A stretch of 20,450 nucleotides of DNA from Ettlia oleoabundans (lineage: Eukaryota > Chlorophyta > Chlorophyceae > Chlamydomonadales). A program made the translations under genes and the position numbers. How positions within the stretch are numbered: position 1 is the first letter of the stretch; each line of letters starts with the position of its first letter. The stretch is taken from positions 1-20,450 of the forward strand of contig JAAMXP010000454.1 of assembly GCA_019693395.1 (NCBI GenBank), in the 5' to 3' direction. Under the pieces are notes generated by a model. The model was not told where the DNA came from, did not search any database, and was given only the letters and a program-made list of their open reading frames with translations. Shown here piece by piece: positions 1 through 9,666 of the stretch.

Positions 1-26
1 CCCCCCCGCCCCGCCCCCCCATGCAG

Positions 27-2387
27 CATGGTGCTGGCGGATGCGGAGCCCAAAGGTGGCGTTGACAATGGCGAGGGGATAGCACAGCAGCAGCCCAGCC
101 AGCGCATCACGCCTTACATGTGCAAGGTGGCGACACGGCCCCTACCCGCTGTGAAGGCTCACACCCCTTCTACGGGTGGCAAGTTTGCAGAACGACAGGG
201 GGCGCGTAGCGTCGTGGCCAGCCTAAATGCGCACCTAGAAGTTCCTGCTGTGCCTGGAGGATCTGTGGTGCAGGCAATGGAGGTCGATGGTGGGGAGGAA
301 ACAGGCAAGGCAGCACAGCGGTGCCAGGTGGCAGTGTTGGGCCAGCCGCTGATCGCAGGTGTCAAGTACATGGCGGACCGTTTGGAGGACAAGGTGGGGG
401 TTGGCATCGAATAATGGGTGTATTCCGGCCAAGTCGCTGAGGGAATAAGGGCACAGCCTGGTGGGGCATAGTTGCTGGTAATTCAGGCAGGATGGAGTGG
501 CTTGCACCCCTCCACACTAGGCTGTCAGGCTCAGCTGCTGCATAAGGCTTTAATAATATGATGCTTGCGATTGCATATATAGTAAAATTATGTGTTGGTG
601 TCAGCCTCTATGTGTCAACACCCCTATTTTCTCCAACCGGCAACACAATGCACCCTCCATACTTCACCCGCAGGTGGCCTACCTTGAGCGCCGCATACTG
701 ATTGCAGAGGCTGCTGCGGAGGCTGCGTTGGGATGTGAGGTGCACTCCACTGCGGTCGCTGCACAGCGTATGGCATTATTTGTGGGGCGAGTTTGCTGCG
801 ACACTGAAGGCGGGCGGCTGAATGTGCAGTCGCTGCTGCTTGAGGGCAGCCAGAAGACAAGCCACGGCAGCCGTGTGAGGCTCGATGTCAGCCGCTGCCC
901 CTCCTACCGCCTCTTCCCGGGTCAGGTGCTAGCCTTGCTGGGCACCAACCCAAGCGGACATTGCATCGTGGCTGCGCAGCTGCTGCCGGAAGCAGCAGCA
1001 GCCTCGCTTTCCCGCACAGGCCTGGGGCAGCTGTCGTCCTATGCAGCAGCCACGGGAGGGCAGGGGCTGTCTGTAGTCGCTGCAGCGGGCCCCTTCACGT
1101 CCAGCGAGGACCTCGAATATGCGCCGCTGGGGGCATTGCTTGAATACTGCACCGCACCACAGGGGCCAGAGGGTGGTGTTGCACCGCCCGATGTGCTGCT
1201 GCTCGTGGGGCCCTTTGTGGATGAGGATCACCCGCTGCTGCGCATGGGGTGCGACGTTGAGGAGAGGTTTGAGGACATTTATGCTTCAAGGGTGCGCAAT
1301 GAAGGGAGAATGTTAGTCCCCTGTGCTGCCCTTGCCTTGCCTGGCACTGGTACCCGTGCAAGGTGCCATCAAGACTGCCCTGCTGCTATCTTTGCAGCGC
1401 TCGAGCAACAGGCCATGCCTGCCCTGGCAACAAATTCATTCTTCCCCAGGATGCTGCACACCTGACATGCAGGTCCTTGGGCAGATCAATCAATTCAGCG
1501 CACGGGTGCAGCGCCGCACTCAGGTGCTGCTGGTGCCGTCGACCCGAGACCTGCATCATCACCCCGTGCTGCCGCAACCGCCCATGGATGAACGGGAGTC
1601 GGTGGCTGCCGGAGCAATCGCGTTGGCCAACCCCACCACGCTGCGCTGCAACGAGGCGGTGGTGGGGGTGAGCGCTGCTGACTGGCTGATGGCCTGCACC
1701 CGGGAGGAGGTGGCACGTACCGCAGCACCACAGGAGCGCCTGGCGGCCCTGGCAGCACACCTTCCTGCACAGCGCAGCTACTTTCCGCTCTTTCCGCCAC
1801 CGCTGGGCACACCCTTGGACTGCAGCAAAGCGGGGGCAGCGCTGCACATGCCCTGCACCCCCGACCTGCTGCTGCTGCCATCAGACCTTGCACCTTTTGC
1901 CAAGCTCTGTCCCCTGCACCAGCTGTATGGCCCCACGCTGGAAGCAGCTAAGGCATTGCTCGCGGTGACCTCCGCAGACCTGTGTGCAGCAGAAGCACCA
2001 GTGCAGGCTGCGGCAGCAGTTGTGCCTGAGGAGCATGTGGTGTGCATCAACCCTGGGAGACTGACCAAGGGAGCTTCAGGTGGGGAGGGATGCTTCCCTC
2101 CGTGCTAAATTCACAGAGCACACACTCGGCCAAGCTATTTCAGTCGCCAGCATGGCTTCTTGTCATGATGGTCAATGCATCTGTCCGTGTGTTGCTACCA
2201 CACACGCTGCATTGCAAGAAGATGAGGCACCAGTTCCGGTTGTAATGCAGGCGGCACCTTTGCCCACGTTCACATCTTGCCGCTGCGGGAGGCACTTGAT
2301 GTGGCACGCGGTACACCATCTGCCACCAATGCGCCTGTCCCGCACCAGTTGGACAAGCGGTGCCGTGTGGAAATCAAGCGCATCTAA
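27..2387 (+). CDS. POLA2: DNA polymerase alpha subunit B (POLA2), 5'-partial
   Basis: This is the regulatory B subunit of DNA polymerase alpha-primase, which tethers the catalytic and primase subunits during primer synthesis in the nucleus. Exons are 27-393, 674-1291, 1473-2079 and 2251-2387, in phase, giving about 575 residues and a TAA stop. The family is about 600 residues, so only part of the N-terminal domain is missing. Visible blocks, in order: a linker with TPSTGGKFAERQ, KYMADRLEDK joined to VAYLERRI, the OB-fold region (residues VGRVCCDTEGG), then the inactive phosphoesterase domain with GPFTSSEDLEYAPL, LLVGPFVDEDHP, VPSTRDLHHHPVLPQPP, QRSYFPLFPP and CINPGRLTKG. The last exon completes GGTF and ends in VEIKRI. 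The phosphoesterase metal ligands are not retained as in active enzymes, as is known for this family. The first exon start at 27 is inferred from a C-rich tract followed by ATGCAG and is the least certain boundary. Confidence 0.92.
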
Positions 2388-2452
2388 ATAGAAACGTAAA
2401 GGCAGAGAACGCCCAACAATGCCAAACTTTGTTATCAGCAGACGTCCTGCAA

Positions 2453-2457
2453 TGTAA
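2453..2457 (+). terminator. Candidate TGTAA polyadenylation signal of POLA2
   Basis: TGTAA lies 65 nt past the POLA2 stop. TGTAA is the usual poly(A) signal of green algae. A second copy at 2532-2536 is an equally possible site. Confidence 0.45.
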
Positions 2458-2830
2458 CTATTGCTGTTGCCCCTTGTACATGTCAAACAATCTGCTGTTG
2501 ATACTGCTCACTTTTAACAGAAAGAAGCCGATGTAATCTATATTGCAGCAGATCATCAAGCATCACGTCCGTCTTGCTGCAGCAACTGCGCAATGCAGTG
2601 TGTGCTGCTTTGTCGCTGGATTCATCTTTTAGAGCTGCAGAACGGATTGACATCCGTCCAACTTGTTCAAAGAGGAAAGATACAATCCAATATGGGAAGT
2701 GTTGGTGATACTTTTGTGCGTGCAGAGGCGAGCTCGGGTATGTAAAGTGAGCAGAATGATAGGTGAGCGCACACGGCTAGCGTTGAAGAAGTGCAAGATA
2801 AGGGCTTGCAAACACAAAGAAATGTTAAAA

Positions 2831-2835
2831 TTACA
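2831..2835 (-). terminator. Candidate TGTAA polyadenylation signal of the 2995-5186 gene
   Basis: The plus strand reads TTACA, which is TGTAA on the coding strand, 160 nt after the stop of the minus-strand gene. It is the nearest such motif downstream of that gene. Confidence 0.4.
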
Positions 2836-2994
2836 GAAACAACAACAGAACTCATGGTCAAATTGAGGATTTGTGAGCAAAACATTGCAGGGGGTGTGCA
2901 ATGGAAGTTCAACAACCATATGCAAGTACCAAGCGCCACAGACCGCCCTGCTCTAGCAGACCGCTGGTGGTGTACACCAGGAGTGTGCTGCGCT

Positions 2995-5186
2995 TTATTG
3001 AGCTGAAGGCGGCTTCAGTTTCCACGATTGCCTGCCGCCAGTAGGGACTGCATTGGCTCCACTGCTGCCACGCACAGAACTGGGAGGGGTCTCAACGGCG
3101 ACAATGTCAAAGTCTCCAGAGGGGAACGAAGCGCGCGACAGCTGCACAACCACTGCATTGACGCCTGATGTGCTGCGTAGCCGCGCATCCTTAGCAGCGG
3201 GAGGCAGCAGCCTGCTGGCCTGTATACGGAGGATGCGGCGCTGGTCGACGGCAAGCTCCACCCATTCCATGCGTCCTATGGCAACTAGCTCTACACGTGG
3301 CCCAGGCAGACGATGTGCAATGGCTGCCCGTGCTACCTCTTGCTCCGTGGAAGAAAATGTCTGCTGCTCAGTGGCACCATTGCGGCCCCGCACCAGCAAT
3401 TTCTGGCGCTGGGAGCGCTGTTCGCTCAGCCGCACTAAAACAAATGGGAAGGTGGACCAGCTATCAAGCTGGACGGCAGGCAAGTGCTGCGCTATCCAAT
3501 GGCTTCCACCTCCGGCAGCCTCCCATCTGCAGCAAGACAAGGGGATAAGCCAGGGCCGGCAGCCACACGCAGCCTGCTTCAATGCAGCCGTCCCAAGCAG
3601 AGAGGAAAGGTGCTGCATTTGGGCAGTCAGGTTAAGGAATTGAAGCTTGGCAACCACACGAGGCGCAGAGCAACCACTCAAAACAGAGCGGCTGGCATGA
3701 CCCACCTTTCACAGACTTGCCGCTCAATCTCCTGCTGCTTCCGGCGAAGGTGCTCTGCCTTGCGCGCCATGGACACGATGTGGCTGGTGGCGGCCGCCGC
3801 TTCCTCGCGCAAAGGGCTCTGCACCCGAAAGCAAACAGCAGCTGCCAATCAATTGAGCACAGCAACAGGCACAATACCTGGCTCTTTGGGGATGCATCGC
3901 AACTGCCGTGCCTGCGGGTGGGCCCCCAGGCAACCCTAACCCTCAACAGGCATTAATGATACTCCAGTGCCCGTCGCAATTTACCTCCTTATTGCTTCCT
4001 TCCAACAACACGCATTGGCTGAGCCCGGGAGACAGCAAATTCAAGCTTTGTTCCAGGCTGAGTTCTGTGCTTAAATGGCTGCCATCCACCATGCTGCTAT
4101 TATGAAGGCTGAGAGTGCGGCCAATCTGCATGTTTAGCCCGCCATCCACCGCATCCATCAGTCGCATTGCCTCCGTCCACTCCTCCTCATCCTCTCCCGC
4201 ATGCAGACCGCCATTGACACCTGTCGGTGGCTGTGGTTGAAATTGCTTCATTTGCTCAGCATGCCACTTGCGAGTGAACCGCCACCTGAACCAGGAGTGA
4301 AGTGCAGGCGTTGCCGGCAAGGTGGGTAGTGACCAAAATAGATGTTGTCGCATGTGCAAATCGCATATCACCCTAGAAATATGCCACTAGGCAGCAACCA
4401 CTGCACGATGTTGACTTCGAAGGAACCCCGAGCTGTGTAGCTGCCCCATCCAGCTCCCACCTCCAGGCTGCGTTCAGCTCTTGGTCGAGCCGAGTCTCCG
4501 CCGGCTGCATGGGCGGCTGTGCTGGCACAGGCGCTGGTGCCAGCACACTGGGGGGTGTTTCCCCACGTGGCCAGGATGGCGAAGGCTGGCCACGCCTCTG
4601 TTCAGTCAGCACACCAGTGGGCGGCTGCAGCGTCACTGCCCCATCCAGCTGCCGCTCTTGTTCTTGCTGGCGCAAGTAGCCGGCAAAGACACGCTGCCTG
4701 CCTGCCCAAGTCCCTAACACCCCGTTTTGATCCTCATCATGTAAACCATTTTGGTATCTCGCCAGGCCCTGCAAAGGCTGGGGTGCCCGCAGACGGCTGG
4801 ACTGGCCCCACCGCCTCTGCTGCTGCGCGCCAGCCAACCCGTCTGCCTGCTCGCTCCCGGTAGCGTCGCTAGGGCTGCCTGAAGAGCCGCATCTTGAAAT
4901 GGGCTGGGGCAACAAGGGCTCAGTGCCAGGTTCCTCTGCCCCAAACCTGCAGCAGGCGGCAGATCAGCAGGAGTAGGGTGTGCAACATGGGTCAAGCACG
5001 GCGGTAGGCAGGCGGCCGGCGCTGCCCAGCGTCACAGTGGCAACGACTGTGCGTCTGGGCCCTCTTAGGACTGCGTGTACGCTCGCCTCGTCCCAAGGCG
5101 CGGCGAGACAGTGCGTTGGCACCGGCGTGACTGACCAGGACCCACCAGCGTCCCTCGATAAGCAACACCAGGTCCAGAACAGCCAT
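2995..5186 (-). CDS. Uncharacterised coiled-coil protein with a Janus/PHPT1-like C-terminal region
   Basis: I do not recognise the full-length protein. Exons on the minus strand are 5186-5146, 4946-4461, 4285-3985, 3818-3706 and 3526-2995. All phases match (2/1, 2/1, 0/0, 2/1) and the sum is 1473 nt, 490 residues plus TAA. Residues 1-14 are hydrophobic (MAVLDLVLLIEGRW). About 15-175 is a Gln/Pro/Gly-rich, probably disordered stretch. It is followed by a basic aromatic patch (RWRFTRKWHAEQMKQF) and an acidic EDEEEW segment. Residues 277-315 form a charged helix likely to be a coiled coil (ARKAEHLRRKQQEIERQV). From about 328 to 470, the order LPAVQLD, FVLVRL, LLVRG, IGRMEW and FPSGDFDIV resembles 14-kDa phosphohistidine phosphatase (Janus family). 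The catalytic His and the Lys of that family are not conserved, so if homologous it is probably not an active phosphatase. The exon structure is well supported; the domain call is tentative. Confidence 0.65.
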
Positions 5187-5576
5187 GAAGGATGTCGTCA
5201 GGGGCACACGACTAGGAGTTTTAAACAGGCTGTGCGCCCACGCTCGTAGTAGAGCGAGGGCCACTCTTAAAAAGCCATCTCAGCCGGCTCTCTGCCTTGA
5301 AGATTTTCGACGACAGAGACCAAATGAACCGCACTGCGCTCAATGGCCAGATCCAGTGCCACTATAGTGGCGGCAGCGCCTGTTGGCATCATGGTGCAGC
5401 ATGGTGCAGCACTGAATCATGATGGAGGAGCATGGACAAATACGAAAATTGGGATTGGTTTTGCGGGTCACATTGTTTATAGCAAGAGCACGAACAGTAT
5501 GTCGCTGATCCAACCTCCTGATTTGCCACACGCCTGCTGTTTAGGCTTGGGGGTAACCCTGCACTGCTGCTTCATA

Positions 5577-5983
5577 AACCGATTATAAGCGGTTATCATT
5601 CTAAGGTTCGTTAAATAGGGGAATAACTTCAAAATAATATGAGCCCTAGGCTGCAAAAAACAGGATTATAACCGATTATTAACCGTGCGCGGCCTGCTAT
5701 GCTCGGCAGCCACCATACATGCTGCCTGAGAGCCCATACTGCTGCCTGTCCTTGCTGGCATAGTATATTACAACACAACAACCCCCACGGTGCATATAGA
5801 TGCAGAAAAAGAGAATATGAGGGCCCAATACGCGCCTGACTGAGCCGCTTTCTTCATTTGGAAACCCATCTGCGCAACACAGTTTCCAGGGTTCATACCC
5901 CCACCCCTATGGTTCATGAACCCTGCTAACTTACTCTGAAGGTTCGTTATGAACGTTATAACCCGTTCAGAACGTTCAGAACC
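5577..5983. repeat. Cluster of short inverted and direct repeats
   Basis: AACCG and CGGTT at 5577-5581 and 5590-5594 form a short hairpin. AACCGATTAT is repeated exactly at 5577-5586 and 5670-5679, and TAACCG recurs just after. AAGGTTCGTTA occurs at 5603-5613 and 5939-5949. GGTTCATGAACC at 5911-5922 is a perfect 12-bp palindrome, flanked by an outer arm pair GGGTTCAT (5889-5896) and ATGAACCC (5916-5923). From 5941 to 5983, GTTATAAC, GAACGTTC and GTTCAGAAC palindromic or near-palindromic units follow each other. It may be a decayed small transposable element or a cluster of protein-binding sites. Confidence 0.6.
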
Positions 5984-6084
5984 ATTGACCTTCCCCCCAA
6001 GCCTACTGCTGTTGGAGTACGTGAACAGGTACAGCTTTATTGTATATATATGAACTTGGCCCGGCCCGAGGGCCTTTGTCTACT

Positions 6085-6106
6085 TGGCAGATATGATGCC
6101 AACGGA
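6085..6106 (+). repeat. 22-bp direct repeat, copy 1
   Basis: An exact copy of a 22-base unit beginning TGGCAGATATGATGCC; the second copy starts at 6198, 113 bp away. Flanking bases differ, so the identity is limited to the unit. Confidence 0.85.
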
Positions 6107-6197
6107 GCAGTGGTTGGTGCATTCATTCATGTCTGATTGTACCTCCCCGCCAGCGGGTATCCTGGCGCAGACTCTGTAACATCCCTCAGTCAGTCAG

Positions 6198-6219
6198 TGG
6201 CAGATATGATGCCAACGGA
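6198..6219 (+). repeat. 22-bp direct repeat, copy 2
   Basis: The second exact copy of the unit at 6085, lying 24 to 45 nt past the PIGB stop and therefore probably in its 3' untranslated region. It directly follows a (CAGT)3 tract. Confidence 0.85.
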
Positions 6220-6242
6220 AACAGCTGTACCATGCAACTGCA

Positions 6243-8777
6243 TTACAATGACCAAAGCTGCAGCTCGCATGGACTATCATCATCAGTTTGCACCCAGCAA
6301 TTGGTCAGGCTGGTGTGCAGGAAGTAACCCCAGCCATGCAGCTGCACAGCTAGCTGCTGCATTAAGGGTGCATATCCGACTAACAGCACTGGCCGGTTTG
6401 AAGGTGAGCTGGTTGTCATCACACTTGCCAGGTAGGCAGCAGGGTCTTGCTCAAAGCACTGCCGCTCGGATAGCCCAGGGCATTTCTTGGGGAGCTCCAG
6501 CCACGATTCAAAGCGCTGGTTCATGAGGGCGGTGTTGGCGGCGTGCTGGTGCGGTGAACAATCCAAAAACCGCATGCGGATGGGAAGATGCACGTGGGTG
6601 TAATAGGGTGTGGCATGGCATGGTGTTAGAAAGAGCACGCTCAACATGCTGCTGCTGGCGATGATGTTGCTGCTGCTGCTTCTGCTTGCAGACCAGGCTG
6701 AGGTTGCTGCCACTTCCTGCCGGATCAGCCCCATGACACCAACCTGCGCCCTGCACATGCATACAAGCAGATGGCCACAACGGCCAAGCGAAGGCATCAT
6801 AACAGTCATATGCAATGCTCTTAACCATTTGATGGTCACTTAAAGTGGCAGGAGATTGTCCCCTGCACTCAACATGCACACCACTCAGCAAGCTCTAGAG
6901 CAAGGAGCATGATTGTTGGGACTCTAGGACCATGCATTCGCAGCAACCTGCCAAATTGCCGGACTACCCCATCCACTCCCCATATTGCACACAATGCTCT
7001 CACTTTTGGTGCACCAGCATGAAGTAGGCCGCAAAGGGAAGCTGCAGCAAGAGGCACGCAGCACCGCACCAGCGCCATTGCTTGCGAGCCTTATGCGAGC
7101 TGAACATGCGTGAAGCAGCCAGACCACAATATGGCATGAGCAGCTGCAGGGCTGGTAGCAGGAATCGGAATTCCTTATGTGCTGGCAGGCTGTATGTGAG
7201 AAGGGACCAAGCTCCCAGCGCTGCCAGCTGCAAGTGCCTGAATGGTGCACAACAATGTGTATCGGCAGGTGACTAGCTGCAATATCACAGCAATTTGCAA
7301 GATGTCATGCGTTTGATGCATATCCGGGTTTCATGTCAAACGGAGCAGCAGTGCCTGTAAATGTTGGCGAACAAAAATGCAGAAACGTATCGAACGGTTC
7401 GACGAGCTTGCCTGGGAGTCTTAGACATCAACATTCCCACGATTATCAGTGGTAGCAGCGAACCTGCCACCACAGGTAGCCCCTGGGTCAAGTTCCAGTG
7501 CCAGGGATGCTGTCCATACTGCACTGAAGCCCCTCGGAGCAGGTTGAAATGCAGGAACTCCCAGGGTACAGCCACCCAGCTGCAGCAAGGTAGTCAGATG
7601 TTGGAGTGTGTGACTTACGTTGCAAGGCGGTTGATGTTTTAGTGCAATGCCTTGACTCGGTAGTGGCAGGTAAAAGAAACACTGCTGTCGTACTCATGCA
7701 ACCATTTAATAGTGACTCACCGCCCATACCCTGCTCTGTCAAGCAAAGCCGCACTGCCCAGCAGCGCCCCACCAACGGAGGTGGCATCGAGAAGCAGCAT
7801 TCCAAGGCCATGCTGCCGCTGTCGCACCAGCTCCAGCATGGCAGGAAGCACCCAGTAGAGCGCACTTGCTGGCCGGAAGACAACACTAAGGGCGGCCCAG
7901 GCTATCCATGCACGCTGGTGGATGCGGGCTGCAGTGGACCGCAGCGCTGGCTGCTTCCTAGCCTGGTTGTGTATGAGGCTGCTGCTGGCATAGGCATAAG
8001 CACCGGTACTGCTATTCCGGTCGGGGGTGCTGCAGTCCCAACACAGCAGCCAATGGCAGGTGCCACCTGCGACCGCCAGTGCTTCCATGCTGTTCGAATA
8101 GGTGCGAACCAGGCAATAGCTGTTGAACCAGCTGGTCAACTGGCAAGCCAGGCACCACCTGCATGCAGTTTGGCAGCAGCATGGAATGTACGATGTAATT
8201 AGAGGGGCCCCTCCCTGCGCAGCAGTGAAGCGTGCCGCATACAGGCAGCTGCCCGCTACTTCAGCCTTTCTACCAGGCTGCATTGCTGAGCAACTTGTCA
8301 GCCAGGGCCTCACCTGCCCGCCTGCCGACCGAGCTGCAGGTCTGCCAACCGTGAAACATACACGTCGGTACCAGCGGCGCAGAGGGCTTGCAGCAGCACG
8401 GGCACTTTGACCACTGCCCAACTGCTGTCAATGCGCAGTGCTTTGAGCAGTGCATATGGAGCAGCAAAGAGCAGTGGGTGCACGTAGCTGCGTAGACCCG
8501 CCGCCCATTCCCATGTCAGGTGGCCATAGCTACAGGAATGCGCAGCAGGCATGCCAGGTGTTGAAGTGTTGGCTTTACATAACTCCGACACGCAGCAGCA
8601 AGCTACACAGTGCGTCGCGGGCTGCGCATATCCTACACCTTACTGCCCCTCGCACCCAAACACGAGGCGGTGCGCCACCTCTATGCTCTGCCAGTACTCA
8701 TCAGGGGCAAAAGCGGTGCGTATGACCAGCGCCTGAGCCACGCGGATGGCCAGCGCGGCCGCCAGCGCCGGTGGCAT
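6243..8777 (-). CDS. PIGB: GPI mannosyltransferase III (PIG-B), GT22 family
   Basis: This multi-pass ER membrane enzyme adds the third mannose of the glycosylphosphatidylinositol anchor from dolichol-phosphate mannose. Minus-strand exons are 8777-8656, 8529-8314, 8158-7721, 7579-7412, 7237-7004 and 6750-6243. They total 1686 nt, 561 residues, close to the human length. The ATG at 8777 has an in-frame TGA three codons upstream. Diagnostic blocks: APDEYWQSIEVAH near residue 25 (the lumenal acidic motif of GT-C enzymes), YGHLTWEWAAGLRSY, ACQLTSWFNSYCLVRTYSNSMEA, QYGQHPWHWNLTQGLPV, HKEFRFLLPAL at 335-345 (the GT22 signature) and TPCHATPYYTHVHLP. Intron 4 (7411-7238) starts with GC. The segment at about 410-430 is Ser-rich and roughly 13 residues longer than in human. 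ARGLU1 lies head to head upstream. Membership in the PIGB branch, rather than ALG9, ALG12 or SMP3, rests on the HPWHW and PCHATPYYTHVH blocks. Confidence 0.95.
7238..7411 (-). other. GC-AG intron (PIGB intron 4)
   Basis: The coding strand reads CCCAG|GCAAGC at the donor and CATTCAG|GCAC at the acceptor. The phase is 2/1 on both sides. Joining gives LIIVGMLMSKTPR then HLQLAALGAW up to HKEFRF, almost the same length as in human PIGB. No GT donor nearby keeps both the frame and the conserved spacing. Confidence 0.85.
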
Positions 8778-9666
8778 GCCGTGTCAAGGCGGGGGTGTTG
8801 GGATGGTGGCCGCACGTTGCACGTCTCAACCACGCGTGATCAACACATGCCCTTCGCGTATTCAGAAAAAGCCCAGGGGCTCGCACGAACAATCAGTGGC
8901 CAGTGGTGGGCTAACGGTTGGCGCCCTGATCGGAAACCGACTCGCTCATATTGCCTGAGACAACGAGTTTAATAGATAATTCTCCCTGTCGTGCGGGGGG
9001 GTCTGCCCTGCCCCTTTTGGAAGTACAGGCTGGTTGTGTAGTTGGGATGTTTGATATAGGGAAGCAGTGGTTGGGTGGTTGCAGGGGGCTTAATATAATT
9101 CCTAACTCTGACTGAACACATCTGGAGAAGTGCCACGTCAACTGGTTTGCAATGTGTTGGTGGGCAAGGCAGGGGGGCAGAGCTTGATCACCTACCAACA
9201 TTGTTTCGCTAGCTCAAACCCCGCTCAAACAGCTCAACATCCCAGCCCTAGTTGAGAAAGCAGTGCTATTGAAGGACTTTTCCAGACCCACCGCCCAAGC
9301 TAAATGCAGCTCCGCTCGGGTGCGGCTATGTGGCCCATTAGGCTCGTCTGGTGTGAAAATAATGCTAGCAGGAGCTATCTACAATTGTGATCTGCTGCCC
9401 GGGCGGTCAAAATGGCACGCATGTATGTCGTCACTAGTTCCAGCTGCACTGGGAGTTGTTCGGCCAACATCCCGCTTTAAAAAAGAGCAGGAGCCTGACG
9501 CCTCTACGTAGGGCAGGGCACACCTTACCTGGAGCAGGAGCCCAACAGCGACCCACGCCCTGCTGGCACCACGTCTACGTGCTCTACGTTGCTGCCTTCC
9601 TGAAGCTTAGGTAAACATCTGTCGTGCAATGCTTTTGTTGATTTTCTGTGTTTGACACTGATCATC
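8778..9666. promoter_or_regulatory. Shared upstream region of divergent PIGB and ARGLU1
   Basis: These 889 bases lie between the ATG of PIGB (-) and the ATG of ARGLU1 (+), so both promoters and 5' untranslated regions must be inside. I see no conserved protein in the short open frames here, for example 9263-9511. There are minor repeats (GCTCAAAC near 9210-9230, CTCTACGT around 9505 and 9580) and a TTTAAAAAA tract near 9476. No core promoter can be assigned with confidence. Confidence 0.5.

Larger units (their letters stand above)
2388..2994. other. Intergenic region between convergent genes
   Basis: These 607 bases separate the stop of POLA2 (+) from the stop of the next gene (-), so they should hold two 3' untranslated regions. 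AT content is higher than in the flanking exons. TGTAA motifs occur on the plus strand at 2453-2457, 2532-2536 and 2741-2745, and on the minus strand at 2831-2835. Short open frames at 2629-2925 (-) and 2663-2866 (+) show no recognisable protein and I do not call them. Confidence 0.7.
5187..6242. other. Repeat-rich intergenic region
   Basis: This 1056-base stretch separates two minus-strand genes. It should contain the 3' untranslated region of PIGB (right side) and the promoter and 5' untranslated region of the 2995-5186 gene (left side). I see no convincing protein gene. It holds inverted repeats and repeated AACCG and GGTTC motifs at 5577-5983, a TATATATAT run at 6043-6051, and a 22-bp direct duplication at 6085 and 6198. 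A minus-strand TGTAA lies at 5768-5772 and could end the PIGB transcript. Confidence 0.6.

Noticed and set aside
28..414. A free-standing 128-residue gene starting at the ATG at 28
   Set aside because: Its C-terminal part joins in phase to the POLA2 OB-fold exon and contains the family's linker motifs; the ending after 393 is intron sequence.
1386..1847. 153-codon antisense open frame opposite POLA2
   Set aside because: The plus strand carries well-conserved POLA2 blocks here; the antisense frame is compositional.
2663..2866. 67-codon open frame rich in Lys and Arg
   Set aside because: It lies in the shared 3' region of two convergent genes, in AT-richer DNA, with no conserved features.
3926..3945. 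CCCTAACCCT, resembling telomeric repeats
   Set aside because: Fewer than two full repeat units, inside an intron of the 2995-5186 gene; expected by chance.
5911..5922. GGTTCATGAACC as a tRNA gene B box
   Set aside because: It departs from the B-box consensus at a key position and there is no A box or cloverleaf nearby.
5577..5983. A complete transposon
   Set aside because: The repeats are short and there is no transposase or reverse transcriptase frame, clear terminal inverted repeat or target-site duplication; I keep it only as a repeat cluster.
6243..6247. Minus-strand TGTAA overlapping the PIGB stop codon as its poly(A) signal
   Set aside because: The motif is formed by the last codon and the stop itself; cleavage only a few bases later would leave almost no 3' untranslated region, so a chance match is likelier.
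9263..9511. 82-codon open frame between PIGB and ARGLU1
   Set aside because: No recognisable protein features, and the position fits promoter or 5' untranslated sequence of ARGLU1.
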